DNA of 64,000 bases. It comes from Caminibacter mediatlanticus TB-2. GTDB lineage: Bacteria > Campylobacterota > Campylobacteria > Campylobacterales > Nautiliaceae. The translations under genes were made by a program, and so were the position numbers. Shown in pieces: positions 41,672 to 49,888 of this stretch (position 1 is its first letter; each line of letters opens with the position of its first letter). Location: assembly GCF_005843985.1 (NCBI RefSeq), contig NZ_CP040463.1, positions 1,042,001 to 1,106,000 on the forward strand, given 5' to 3'. The notes below the pieces were generated by a model, which did no database searches, was not told the origin of the DNA, and was given only the letters and a program-made list of their open reading frames with translations.

Positions 41672-43511
41672 TATTTATCCTTATTTTTACAATTTTAGGA
41701 GTTTCACTAATAAACTTTAATTTAAATCCACAAATTCCTTCATCGCCTTTTGTATCATATTTCAATGAAACAGGTGGTTCAAGTAAATCAAATTCTATTC
41801 TATTATAAGCAATCCATGGTGTTTTAGAAACTATTTTAGCATTATATATTGCATTTTGAATATTATCAATAATTTCAAGCAGCTCTTCTTTTTCTTTTTT
41901 TAAATTTTTATATTTTTTCATTAATTTCTCATACTTTTCATAAAAAAGCTTATATTCTTTTAGTTTCATTAAAATTGATGAACTTGTACTTTTACCTCTT
42001 TTTTTATTTTCATTATAAGTATTTTTTAATTGTTCATAGGCAGATTTATTTTTGTCTATTGTTTCTTTTTTCTTTTTTATTTCTCTTTTTAAAATAAACA
42101 TACTATGTTCAATTTCTTCTACTTCTTTTAATAATTCATCAGTATTTTTCTCTTTTAAAACTCTTTTTGGTGAAATTACAAGTAAATTTTCTTCGCCTTT
42201 TAAGTTATTAATAACAATTATTTTTAATGCATAAATTTTAGTATGAGATAGAAGATTTTCAATTTCAACACTATGAGCTATAATTTCACCACCCATTGCC
42301 ATTTTAACCTTTACATTTTTTCCTATGACTCTGCCATTTTCTAATGAATTAATTTCTATATTTTTTCCTTCAAGAAAACCTTTGTGTTTATTAATTTTTG
42401 AATTAGTTGCATAAATTATAGCATTTTTATGAGTTTGTCCTTCAATAATTAATTTTTTTGCTTTTACTTTTGCTTTGTTACCTACATTCCCTTTTACTCT
42501 CAACTCTTCACTCTCAACTACCATATCATCTGCAATTGCCTCTTTTAAAAGATCACTCTCTTTTACATTAATTTTTACACCTCTCTCAGCATTAGTTACA
42601 TTTCCTGTTTTTATATTTATCTGATTAATATCAAGTTCATCTTTTATAAGATACTTATTTTCTTCAAATACTACATATCCATCTTTTTTTGAAAAATAAC
42701 TTATTTTATTTTCATCCTCTTTTTTTTCAATTGTCTTTTCATCAAAATCAATTTCTGGAATAGTAAAATCTTTTAACTTTTCAATAGGTATAATTTTTCC
42801 TTTACAATTTCTTCCAACTCTTCCTTCTTTTGGTTTAATAATTTCAATAACTAACTCATTTTTTTTAATAGGATATATTAATTCTTTTTTTATACTTTTT
42901 TTATGCTTTTTATAATGGTAAATAATTTTTCCATTAATCGTTGGAATTTGGTCTATTCCTCTGCATAATTCAACTTTATATTCTTCTTTTAATTCTTTAT
43001 AAATTTTAGATAAGTTTTTTATATCTTCTTTTAATTTGTCATCAAATAAATTTATAAATAAAGAGCTCCTCAGTTTCTTTTTATTCATTTCTTCATAAAA
43101 TTTTACTTCATTAAATTCTTTAATATTAGATTTAGGAGAAAAAATAAAATTAGCAATTGTATAGTTTTTATTAATTTCTAATTTTCCTAAAATCTCAAAA
43201 TCAGGATTTAATTTAAACTTTTTTATTTTTATTTGATAAACTTGTTTAATTTCTAAATCTTCATTCAACAAAAAATCTCTATCTTGAAGATGAAGTAATG
43301 CCTCTTTATCAGCCTCAATAAAATCTTCATCTTTTAATTTTATATAAGTTTTAACACTCAAAACATCAAAATCCAATGAAGAGAGTGGAATATTATATTC
43401 TTTTGATACTTTTATTAATTCTTCATTTACATTTTCACATATTACAATTTTTTCATTAAAATCTTTTTTTTCCTCATTTTTATCATTTTTCAAAAAATCA
43501 AGTAATCCCAC
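41640..43511 (-). CDS. fapA: FapA/DUF342 family protein (flagellar assembly protein A-like)
   Basis: A protein of 623 residues of the FapA (DUF342) family, linked to flagellar assembly and placement in some bacteria. An N-terminal region is followed by a beta-helix-like core (GRVGRNCKGKIIP, KKDGYVVFEENKYLI, VKGNVGNKAKVKAKKLIIEG, NGRVIGKNVKVKMAMGGEI) and a long coiled coil (about 455-560) rich in Lys/Glu. The start is GTG at 43511 with AAAGGAAGAG upstream. Seven residues (ESEELRV) just before KGNVG are encoded by heptamer repeats at 42496-42523. It is divergent from murJ with barely 26 bases between starts. Confidence 0.88.
   Translation of the reverse strand: MGLLDFLKNDKNEEKKDFNEKIVICENVNEELIKVSKEYNIPLSSLDFDVLSVKTYIKLKDEDFIEADKEALLHLQDRDFLLNEDLEIKQVYQIKIKKFKLNPDFEILGKLEINKNYTIANFIFSPKSNIKEFNEVKFYEEMNKKKLRSSLFINLFDDKLKEDIKNLSKIYKELKEEYKVELCRGIDQIPTINGKIIYHYKKHKKSIKKELIYPIKKNELVIEIIKPKEGRVGRNCKGKIIPIEKLKDFTIPEIDFDEKTIEKKEDENKISYFSKKDGYVVFEENKYLIKDELDINQINIKTGNVTNAERGVKINVKESDLLKEAIADDMVVESEELRVKGNVGNKAKVKAKKLIIEGQTHKNAIIYATNSKINKHKGFLEGKNIEINSLENGRVIGKNVKVKMAMGGEIIAHSVEIENLLSHTKIYALKIIVINNLKGEENLLVISPKRVLKEKNTDELLKEVEEIEHSMFILKREIKKKKETIDKNKSAYEQLKNTYNENKKRGKSTSSSILMKLKEYKLFYEKYEKLMKKYKNLKKEKEELLEIIDNIQNAIYNAKIVSKTPWIAYNRIEFDLLEPPVSLKYDTKGDEGICGFKLKFISETPKIVKIRINNDSSSKGKNI
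42496..42523 (+). repeat. Heptamer repeat inside fapA
   Basis: On the plus strand ACTCTCA, ACTCTTC, ACTCTCA, ACTACCA follow each other. They resemble the units in rfbB (ACTCTCA, ATTCTCA). In fapA they encode the extra ESEELRV stretch: 21 bases, three units, seven residues. Confidence 0.5.
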
Positions 43512-43537
43512 TCTCTTCCTTTATGTTAAAATTTCAT

Positions 43538-44929
43538 ATGCTTAAATCTATAATCGTAAATTTCATAGGAATCTTTAATTCAAGAGTACTTGGATTTATT
43601 CGTGATTTGTTAAGTGCTTCATATTTAGGAGCTACAATATATTCAGATATTTTTTTTGTAGCATTTAAATTTCCAAATTTATTTAGAAGAATATTTGCAG
43701 AAGGTGCATTTTCTCAAAGCTTTATTCCTTCTTTTGCAAAGTCTCAATATAAACCTAAATTTGCATATAAAGTATTTATTACTTTTTTATTAATTCTAAT
43801 TTTTATGTCAATAATAGTTAATGTTTTTTCATATCAAATTACTTCAATTTTAGCTTATGGATTTAGTGAAGAAGCTAAAAAATTAGCAGCCCCTCTTGTT
43901 GGACTTAATTTTTGGTATTTAGATTTAATTTTTATAGTTACATTTTTTGCAAGTTTATTACAATACAAAAATCACTTTGCAACTACTGCATTCTCTACTG
44001 CACTTCTTAATATATCGATGATAGTAGCCCTTATAATTTCAAAAGATTTACCAAAAGAAAAAATTATTTGGTATTTAAGTTATGGTGTTTTAATTGGTGG
44101 AATTTTACAAGTAATAGCTCATTTAATCGCTGCTAAATATAAAGGAATTTTAAAACTTTTATATATTGGTTTTTTAAGCAAAAAAAAGGTAGATTTATCT
44201 ACCTTTAAAAAACATTTTTTACCATCAGTTTTTGGTAACTCTACTGCACACATATCAGCATTTATTGATACTTGGCTTGCAAGTTTTTTAACTGCTGGAA
44301 GCATTAGTTATTTATATTATGCTAATAGACTTTTTCAACTCCCATTTGCTCTTTTTGCAATTGCAACTTCAATTGTACTTTTTCCTAAAATTACAAAAGC
44401 TATCTCAAAAGAAAATTTTGACGAAGCTAAAATACTAATGAAAAAAAGTTTTTGGTATTTATTATATGCTTTAAGCTTAGCTTTAATTGTAACTATTATT
44501 GCAAATAAGGAAATAGTAAGTATTTTATTTGAAAGAGGAGAATTTACAAGCAAAGATACTCAAATTACAGCAGTTGTATTAATAATGTATATGATTGGAA
44601 TTATTCCTTTTGGACTTAATAAACTTTTTAGTAGCTATTTATATGCAACACATAAACATCTAAAAGCTGCAAAATTTTCTGCAATTTCTTTAATAGTAAA
44701 TATAATTTTTTCTATTATACTAATTTTTCCCCTTAAAGTTTATGGACTTGCACTTGCAAGTAGTATTGGAGGAATTGTTTTATTTTTTTTAACTCTTAAA
44801 GAGTATGGATATAAAGAGTTTTTAGAGTTTTTTGAAAAGAAATATATTTTTTTAATGTTAATTGTTATAATTCTTTCAATTATATTTGGGATAGGATTTA
44901 AAGAAATTATTTTATTAATAAAGGGATAG
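43538..44929 (+). CDS. murJ: Lipid II flippase MurJ
   Basis: MurJ flips lipid II across the inner membrane for peptidoglycan synthesis. About 14 membrane helices are evident. The opening MLKSIIVNFIGIFNSRVLGF, FVAFKFPNLFRRIFAEGAFSQSFIP and LFERGEFTSKDT are the family signature (RRxFAEGAFxxxFxP). A longer frame opens at ATG 43523, but family proteins start like MLKSI, so I place the start at 43538. Neither site has a clear ribosome-binding sequence, and a TAAAAT box at 43527-43532 lies directly before it, so translation may be nearly leaderless. Confidence 0.95.
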   Translation: MLKSIIVNFIGIFNSRVLGFIRDLLSASYLGATIYSDIFFVAFKFPNLFRRIFAEGAFSQSFIPSFAKSQYKPKFAYKVFITFLLILIFMSIIVNVFSYQITSILAYGFSEEAKKLAAPLVGLNFWYLDLIFIVTFFASLLQYKNHFATTAFSTALLNISMIVALIISKDLPKEKIIWYLSYGVLIGGILQVIAHLIAAKYKGILKLLYIGFLSKKKVDLSTFKKHFLPSVFGNSTAHISAFIDTWLASFLTAGSISYLYYANRLFQLPFALFAIATSIVLFPKITKAISKENFDEAKILMKKSFWYLLYALSLALIVTIIANKEIVSILFERGEFTSKDTQITAVVLIMYMIGIIPFGLNKLFSSYLYATHKHLKAAKFSAISLIVNIIFSIILIFPLKVYGLALASSIGGIVLFFLTLKEYGYKEFLEFFEKKYIFLMLIVIILSIIFGIGFKEIILLIKG

Positions 44930-44930
44930 T

Positions 44931-46325
44931 ATGAAAATTTATGATTCACACTTAAAAGAAAAGGTAGAATTTATTCCAATAAAAGAAAAAGAAGTTAGAA
45001 TTTATGTTTGCGGTCCAACGGTATATGATGATGCACATTTAGGACACGCAAGAAGTTCAATTAGTTTTGATTTATTAAGAAGGACATTAGAGTGTTTAGG
45101 ATATCAAGTTACTTTTGTAAAAAACTTTACAGATATTGATGATAAGATAATTAAAAAAATGAATGAAACAAAAAAAAGTTTAAAAGAAATAACTGAATAT
45201 TATATAAAAAGATACCTTGAAGATATGGATGCACTTAATGTAAAAAGAGCTGATATTGAACCAAAAGCAACTCAGTCACTTGAAGCAATGTTTGAAATAA
45301 TTCAAATACTACTTGATAAAGGATATGCTTATAAACTTCCAAATGGAGATATTTATTTTGATGTTAGTAAAGATGAAGAGTATTGTAAGTTATCAAATAA
45401 ATGCCAAGATGATGAGGTTGTCCATAGAGTAGAAATTGAAGGCAAAAAAAATCCAGCTGATTTTGCTTTGTGGAAAGCTTGTAAGGGTGAAAGTGATGTA
45501 TGTTTTGATTCTCCATTTGGAAAAGGAAGACCTGGATGGCATATAGAATGTAGTGCTATGATTAAAAAGCATATTGCTTATGATGGAGAGTATGAAATTG
45601 ATATTCATGGAGGTGGGGCTGATTTGTTTTTTCCACATCACGAAAATGAAGAAGCTCAAAGCCACTGCGCATATGGAGGACACCTTGCAAAATATTGGAT
45701 GCATAATGGATTTGTACAAATTAATGGGGAAAAGATGAGCAAATCTCTTGGTAATAGCTTTTTTATAAAAGATGCACTAAAACACTACTCAGGAGAAGTT
45801 TTAAGATTTTATTTAATGTCTACTCATTATAGAGCACCTCTTAATTTTAGCGAAGAAGATTTAATTGCAAGTAAAAAAAGACTTGATAAATTATATAGAC
45901 TAAAAAAAAGAATCTATGGTGTAAGTAAAAAACAACAAGATAAAAGTTTTGAAGAGAACCTACTAAATGCTATGAGTGATGATTTAAATATCTCAAAAGC
46001 CTTAGCAGTAGTTGATGAATTTATAAAAGATGCAAATGAAAATTTAGATAAAAATCCAAAAGACAAAATTTTAAAACAAAAAATTGTTAGTAATATTGAA
46101 TTTATAAATAAACTTCTTGGAGTTGGTGGTAGTGATGCATATGAATATTTTCAAACTGGAATTGATGAAGAGACTAAGAAAAAAATAGAAGAATTAATTG
46201 CTAAAAGAAGCGAAGCTAAAAAAGAGAAAAATTTTGAGTTAGCAGATAAAATAAGAGATGAATTAAAAAAGATGGGAATATCTATTCAAGACACTCCAAA
46301 TGGCACAAAATGGGAGAGAGTTTAA
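44931..46325 (+). CDS. cysS: Cysteinyl-tRNA synthetase
   Basis: CysS charges tRNA-Cys. The 464 residues contain VCGPTVYDDAHLGHARS (the HIGH-like motif and a zinc-binding Cys), WHIECSAM (zinc site), DIHGGGADLFFPHHENEEAQ, and KMSKSLGNSFF (KMSKS loop). The C-terminal helical domain (LADKIRDELKKMGISIQDT) is complete. It starts one base after the murJ stop, so murJ and cysS form one operon. The 3' end overlaps the converging gene by 4 bases. Confidence 0.98.
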   Translation: MKIYDSHLKEKVEFIPIKEKEVRIYVCGPTVYDDAHLGHARSSISFDLLRRTLECLGYQVTFVKNFTDIDDKIIKKMNETKKSLKEITEYYIKRYLEDMDALNVKRADIEPKATQSLEAMFEIIQILLDKGYAYKLPNGDIYFDVSKDEEYCKLSNKCQDDEVVHRVEIEGKKNPADFALWKACKGESDVCFDSPFGKGRPGWHIECSAMIKKHIAYDGEYEIDIHGGGADLFFPHHENEEAQSHCAYGGHLAKYWMHNGFVQINGEKMSKSLGNSFFIKDALKHYSGEVLRFYLMSTHYRAPLNFSEEDLIASKKRLDKLYRLKKRIYGVSKKQQDKSFEENLLNAMSDDLNISKALAVVDEFIKDANENLDKNPKDKILKQKIVSNIEFINKLLGVGGSDAYEYFQTGIDEETKKKIEELIAKRSEAKKEKNFELADKIRDELKKMGISIQDTPNGTKWERV

Positions 46326-46888
46326 TTATTTTTTATTAGTCTCTTTTTTTCTTCTACAACTTCTGTATCTATTATTTCTGAATCATAAATTTCATTATTC
46401 TCAACTATTATTGTAAAAAATCCAAGTAAGACTAAAAGCCAACCTATTTCACTAATAATCATACCTATTCCAAAAATAACTAAAATTGCCCCAATTACAA
46501 TAAAATATCCTGCATATTTAAAAAAATTATTTTTATAAATTACTGACAATTTATCAAAAGACTTTTTAAAATAAACAGCACTTATAATATTTAAAACATA
46601 AAAAATGAACAAATAAATAAGCATTGAAAATGTAAGTGGAATAAAAGGATTTTGCGAAAATATTGCTAATAAAGAACTTACAATAAAAGCAAGCAATTTA
46701 AAATAAAAAAGGAAACTTGCAATAATATTTAAAACAACTCCAATAATAAAATCACTAAATGCATTTGTATCTTTAATTGCAATTGAAATTAAAACAAAAC
46801 CTATTAACAAAAAAAAGACTGACACTGTTGGCAAAATAGAAAGCATAATCAATGCACTTCCAACAATTCCTAATATTTTATTACTCAT
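46322..46888 (-). CDS. DUF996-like membrane protein
   Basis: An inner-membrane protein of 188 residues with about five hydrophobic segments and a short charged tail. The opening ILGIVGSALIMLSILPTV followed by LLIGFVLISIAIKDTN resembles DUF996 family proteins of unknown function. It is alone on its strand, between cysS (convergent) and pyrD (divergent). I cannot suggest a role. Confidence 0.65.
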   Translation of the reverse strand: MSNKILGIVGSALIMLSILPTVSVFFLLIGFVLISIAIKDTNAFSDFIIGVVLNIIASFLFYFKLLAFIVSSLLAIFSQNPFIPLTFSMLIYLFIFYVLNIISAVYFKKSFDKLSVIYKNNFFKYAGYFIVIGAILVIFGIGMIISEIGWLLVLLGFFTIIVENNEIYDSEIIDTEVVEEKKRLIKNN

Positions 46889-46910
46889 TACTTTCCTTTA
46901 TTATTTAATG

Positions 46911-46916
46911 TATAAT
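46911..46916 (+). promoter_or_regulatory. -10 box of pyrD
   Basis: TATAAT lies 27 bases before the pyrD ATG at 46938. It falls inside a longer in-frame extension that would begin at 46908, which argues that the extension is not translated and that 46938 is the real start. Confidence 0.55.
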
Positions 46917-46937
46917 TTTAACAAAAAAGGTTTTAAA

Positions 46938-48023
46938 ATGAATATTTTTGATAAAATAAAGCCTCTTATATATAAAACCGACCCAGAATTTGCTCATCAT
47001 ATGGTTGAGATGATTTTTAAAACTGCAAGAAGGTGCCCTCTTTTTTTTAATCCATTGATTGAGAAAAATTTTGTTGATGATGAGATTTTACATCAAAAAA
47101 TATGGAGTTTAGAGTTTAAAAATCCTATTGGAGTTGCTGCTGGGTTTGATAAAAATGCAACAATGATTCAAGCCTGGCCTGCCCTTGGATTTGGATGGGG
47201 AGAAATTGGAGCTGTTACTCCAAAAGCACAAGAAGGCAATGAAAAACCTCGTGCTTGGAGGCATATAGAGTATGAAGCTGTCCAAAATGCATATGGATTT
47301 AATAATGATGGAGTAGAAGTTATTAAAAATAGACTTAAAAAAATATACCCTTTTATTTTGCCAATTGGTGCTAATATTGGGAAAAACAAAACTACAAAAG
47401 AAGAAAATGCAATTGATGATTATAAAATTTTAGTAAAAGAGTTAAATGATGTAGTTGATTTTTTTGTAGTTAATATCTCTTCACCAAATACACCAGGACT
47501 TAGAGATTTATTAAATGAAGAGTTTATAAAAAATTTATTTAAAGAATTAAAAAACTTAACAAAAAAACCTATTTTAATTAAATTCTCACCTGATATGGAA
47601 GATGATTTTATAAGAAATTTAGCTAATATTTCTGTTTTGGCTGGGGCTGATGGAATTATTGTAACAAATACTACAATAAATTATGATTTAGTAAATTCAA
47701 ACATAAAAAAAGGTGGAATTTCAGGAAAACCACTTGCAAGTAGAAGTTTTGAAGTATTAAAAATTGTTGCAAATGAAGTTTTTGGAAAAATTCCTATCAT
47801 ATCAGTTGGTGGAATTGATTCTGCTGAGGAAGCATATAAAAGAATAAGATATGGTGCAAGCTTGCTTCAACTATATACAGCAATAATTTATAAAGGCCCA
47901 TCAATTGTAGGTGAAATAAATAGAGGACTTATTGAACTTCTAAAAAAAGATGGATTTAATCATATAAGTGAGGCTATTGGAGTTGATATTCCCAAAAAAT
48001 TACAAAGGGTTATTTTAAAATAA
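46938..48023 (+). CDS. pyrD: Dihydroorotate dehydrogenase (quinone)
   Basis: PyrD oxidises dihydroorotate to orotate in pyrimidine synthesis, passing electrons to quinone (class 2). An N-terminal helix (MNIFDKIKPLIYKTDPEFAHH) for membrane contact precedes the barrel. LEFKNPIGVAAGFDKNATMI, GEIGAVTPKAQEGNEKPRAWR, YGFNNDGVEVI, VVNISSPNTPGLRDL (catalytic Ser region) and ISVGGIDSAEEAYKRI are class 2 motifs. AAAAAAGG precedes the ATG. The stop lies within a perfect palindrome shared with the converging carbonic anhydrase gene; both proteins end RVILK. Confidence 0.97.
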   Translation: MNIFDKIKPLIYKTDPEFAHHMVEMIFKTARRCPLFFNPLIEKNFVDDEILHQKIWSLEFKNPIGVAAGFDKNATMIQAWPALGFGWGEIGAVTPKAQEGNEKPRAWRHIEYEAVQNAYGFNNDGVEVIKNRLKKIYPFILPIGANIGKNKTTKEENAIDDYKILVKELNDVVDFFVVNISSPNTPGLRDLLNEEFIKNLFKELKNLTKKPILIKFSPDMEDDFIRNLANISVLAGADGIIVTNTTINYDLVNSNIKKGGISGKPLASRSFEVLKIVANEVFGKIPIISVGGIDSAEEAYKRIRYGASLLQLYTAIIYKGPSIVGEINRGLIELLKKDGFNHISEAIGVDIPKKLQRVILK

Positions 48024-48028
48024 CCCTT
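48005..48028. terminator. 24-bp perfect palindrome at the shared end of pyrD and carbonic anhydrase
   Basis: The palindrome AAGGGTTATTTT/AAAATAACCCTT spans both stop codons. Read in either direction it encodes R-V-I-L-K and then a TAA stop, so two unrelated convergent genes finish with the same five residues. A GGGTTA stem with an AT-rich top could also act as a two-way terminator, although no long U tract follows. Confidence 0.6.
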
Positions 48029-48759
48029 GCATTAATTGGCTGGACTGGTCTATTGTTAGTACCCATTACAGCGTGCATTTTTTCATATTGAGCTTGTGAA
48101 ATCTCAACTGGTGTTTTAAATACTATCCATCTAACACCTTCACTACAAGGTGGAGTTGTTAATGAACCATTAAATCTATAATATGCTTTATTTTTTGGTA
48201 ATAATTCCATTGGATTTAGATTACCCATAACTTTATTTTCTTCACCAACTTTTGTTGGTAAAACAGCTAACATTTTATTTAATGATTTATTTTCTTTACC
48301 TATTTTATACATAACCGCTAAAACTGTAATGTTTCCATTTTTATCTAAATGTACATAGTGTGCTTCCATTGGAAAATGTTTTCCATTTATTGTATTTTCA
48401 CTTGGTGTATGAAAGTGAAGTTGTGCTAATTTAAATTTAATACCATCAATTCTAACACAGTTTTTGCCTTCTGTTTTTACTTTAATTGTATGACCATTGT
48501 TTATTACTTCATAACCTTTACCTAAATATTTAATTTTAAATGGTTTTAAGTTTGTATTAAATGTTTGAGTTGAATTTGTTTTGATATCAATTGGTGATTG
48601 ATTTTTCCCAATTTTACACATTTGATATTCTTTTTTTAAATCTCCCCAATACTCAGGTCCAGTTTTTCCACTATAACTCCAAGTTGCATGATAATTATAA
48701 CTACTTGCACTTAGCATTGTAATTGCTGCTACACCTAACCCTAATAAAAATTTTTTCAT
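48010..48759 (-). CDS. cah: Alpha-carbonic anhydrase, periplasmic
   Basis: This enzyme interconverts CO2 and bicarbonate in the periplasm. The 249 residues start with a signal peptide (MKKFLLGLGVAAITMLSASS). WSYSGKTGPEYWGDLKKEY, GKNQSPIDIKT, AQLHFHTPSENTING (two of three zinc His, plus Ser/Glu), PMEAHYVHLDKNGNI (third zinc His), and YRFNGSLTTPPCSEGVRWIV (the TTPPC loop) are all present. Such enzymes help chemolithoautotrophs supply inorganic carbon and manage pH. An AAAGGAG site precedes the ATG, and a TATAAT -10 box lies at 48792-48797 on the minus strand. Confidence 0.97.
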   Translation of the reverse strand: MKKFLLGLGVAAITMLSASSYNYHATWSYSGKTGPEYWGDLKKEYQMCKIGKNQSPIDIKTNSTQTFNTNLKPFKIKYLGKGYEVINNGHTIKVKTEGKNCVRIDGIKFKLAQLHFHTPSENTINGKHFPMEAHYVHLDKNGNITVLAVMYKIGKENKSLNKMLAVLPTKVGEENKVMGNLNPMELLPKNKAYYRFNGSLTTPPCSEGVRWIVFKTPVEISQAQYEKMHAVMGTNNRPVQPINARVILK

Positions 48760-48791
48760 AAAAACTCCTTTGATTTTTTTTTGTTTTTAAA

Positions 48792-48797
48792 ATTATA
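48792..48797 (-). promoter_or_regulatory. -10 box of the carbonic anhydrase gene
   Basis: The plus-strand ATTATA here reads TATAAT toward the carbonic anhydrase start at 48759. Its -35 position falls inside the 13-bp inverted repeat 48811-48842. Confidence 0.5.
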
Positions 48798-48810
48798 TTG
48801 ATAAACTATC

Positions 48811-48842
48811 AAGAAAAATTTACAAATATGTAAATTTTTCTT
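48811..48842. promoter_or_regulatory. 13-bp perfect inverted repeat between divergent promoters (operator candidate)
   Basis: AAGAAAAATTTAC (48811-48823) and its exact reverse complement (48830-48842) flank six bases. The repeat covers the -35 zones of both the carbonic anhydrase promoter (-10 at 48792-48797) and the opposite promoter for the Spy-like gene (TAAAAT at 48856-48861). That position suits a dimeric regulator acting on both genes. The nearest candidate regulator is the OmpR-type response regulator two genes downstream, although that family often binds direct rather than inverted repeats. Confidence 0.5.
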
Positions 48843-48879
48843 TACAAAACATTATTAAAATACAACAAAAAGGAAATAT

Positions 48880-49248
48880 ATGAGAGTTTTGATAATGTTT
48901 ATATTTTTAATAAGTTTTGTTTTTGCAGATATAAAAAATGTAAAATTACCTTATGATTTAAGTAAATTAAATTTAACGAAAATTCAAAAACAAAAATTAA
49001 AAAAAGCTATAATAAATTATAGAAAAAAGTTAAATAGCTTACATACAAAAGAAGAGATAATTGAATATAAAGTACAAAAAGAGTTTTTAAAAGATTTTGA
49101 ATACAGGAATTTATTAAAAGAAAAAATAGAAGTAAAAAAGAAACTTATTGAAAATGAATTTGAGTTTTTAAAACAATTACATACTATTTTAAATAAAACC
49201 CAAAGAGAAAAATTTATAAAACAATTAAAGGAGTGGGAAATTGAGTAA
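48880..49248 (+). CDS. Spy/CpxP-like periplasmic protein
   Basis: A small exported protein of 122 residues: signal peptide MRVLIMFIFLISFVFA, then an all-helical, Lys/Glu-rich domain. LNLTKIQKQKLKKAI near the start and ILNKTQREKFIKQL near the end are two LTxxQ-like motifs, the mark of the Spy/CpxP family of periplasmic chaperones and envelope-stress sensors. It overlaps the response regulator gene by 8 bases and is followed by a histidine kinase. A CpxP/CpxR/CpxA-like arrangement is therefore likely, with this protein acting as the signal modulator. The sequence is too divergent to name it. Confidence 0.7.
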   Translation: MRVLIMFIFLISFVFADIKNVKLPYDLSKLNLTKIQKQKLKKAIINYRKKLNSLHTKEEIIEYKVQKEFLKDFEYRNLLKEKIEVKKKLIENEFEFLKQLHTILNKTQREKFIKQLKEWEIE

Positions 49249-49888
49249 AATTTTATTAATAGAAGATGATTTAGAAATGCAAGAAGAAATTAGCGAATAT
49301 TTAAAAAACTTTGGATTTGAAGTTGATTTTACTGATAATCCAATAGAAGCTTTAAAAATTTTTAAAAATTATGAGTTAATTATACTTGATTTAATGCTTC
49401 CAAAAATGGATGGCTTTGATGTATTAAAAGAGATTAAAAAAAGCGATATCCCTGTAATTATTTCAAGTGCAAGAGGAGATATTGGCAATAAGATAACAGG
49501 ATTTGAGCTTGGTGCTGATGATTATTTAGCAAAACCATACGAACCAAGAGAGTTAGTTTTAAGGATTAATGCACTACTTAAAAGAAAAAATTCTACTATT
49601 ATTAAAATTTCAGACTTTACAATCGATAAAGAAAAAAGAGAAGTAAAAATTGATAATTACCCTATTCCTTTTACTCAAATAGAATATGAAATTTTTTATT
49701 ATCTAATAAAAAATAGAGGAAAAGTAATTTCAAGAGAACAAATCTTACACTCAACTTCCCTTCATCCAGACACTCAAAATAGAACAATTGATATGCATAT
49801 TAGTAATATTCGTCATAAAATTGGAGATGAGCCTAAAAATCCAAAATATATTAAATCAGTATGGGGCATAGGATATAAATTCTTATGA
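49241..49888 (+). CDS. OmpR-family response regulator
   Basis: The regulator half of a two-component pair, 215 residues. The receiver domain has the acidic pair EDD near residue 8, the phosphorylated Asp in LIILDLMLPKMDGFDVL, SSARGD (Thr/Ser position) and the Lys in DYLAKPYEPRELVLR. The C-terminal winged helix (PFTQIEYEIFYYLIKN, TIDMHISNIRHKIG, IKSVWGIGYKFL) binds DNA. The start is TTG at 49241 with AAAGGAG eight bases before it. It overlaps the kinase gene by 4 bases. Confidence 0.95.
   Translation: MSKILLIEDDLEMQEEISEYLKNFGFEVDFTDNPIEALKIFKNYELIILDLMLPKMDGFDVLKEIKKSDIPVIISSARGDIGNKITGFELGADDYLAKPYEPRELVLRINALLKRKNSTIIKISDFTIDKEKREVKIDNYPIPFTQIEYEIFYYLIKNRGKVISREQILHSTSLHPDTQNRTIDMHISNIRHKIGDEPKNPKYIKSVWGIGYKFL

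Noticed and set aside
46908-46937. N-terminal extension of PyrD starting at 46908
   Set aside because: The extension covers the -10 box, and the ribosome-binding site and family N-terminus both fit the ATG at 46938.
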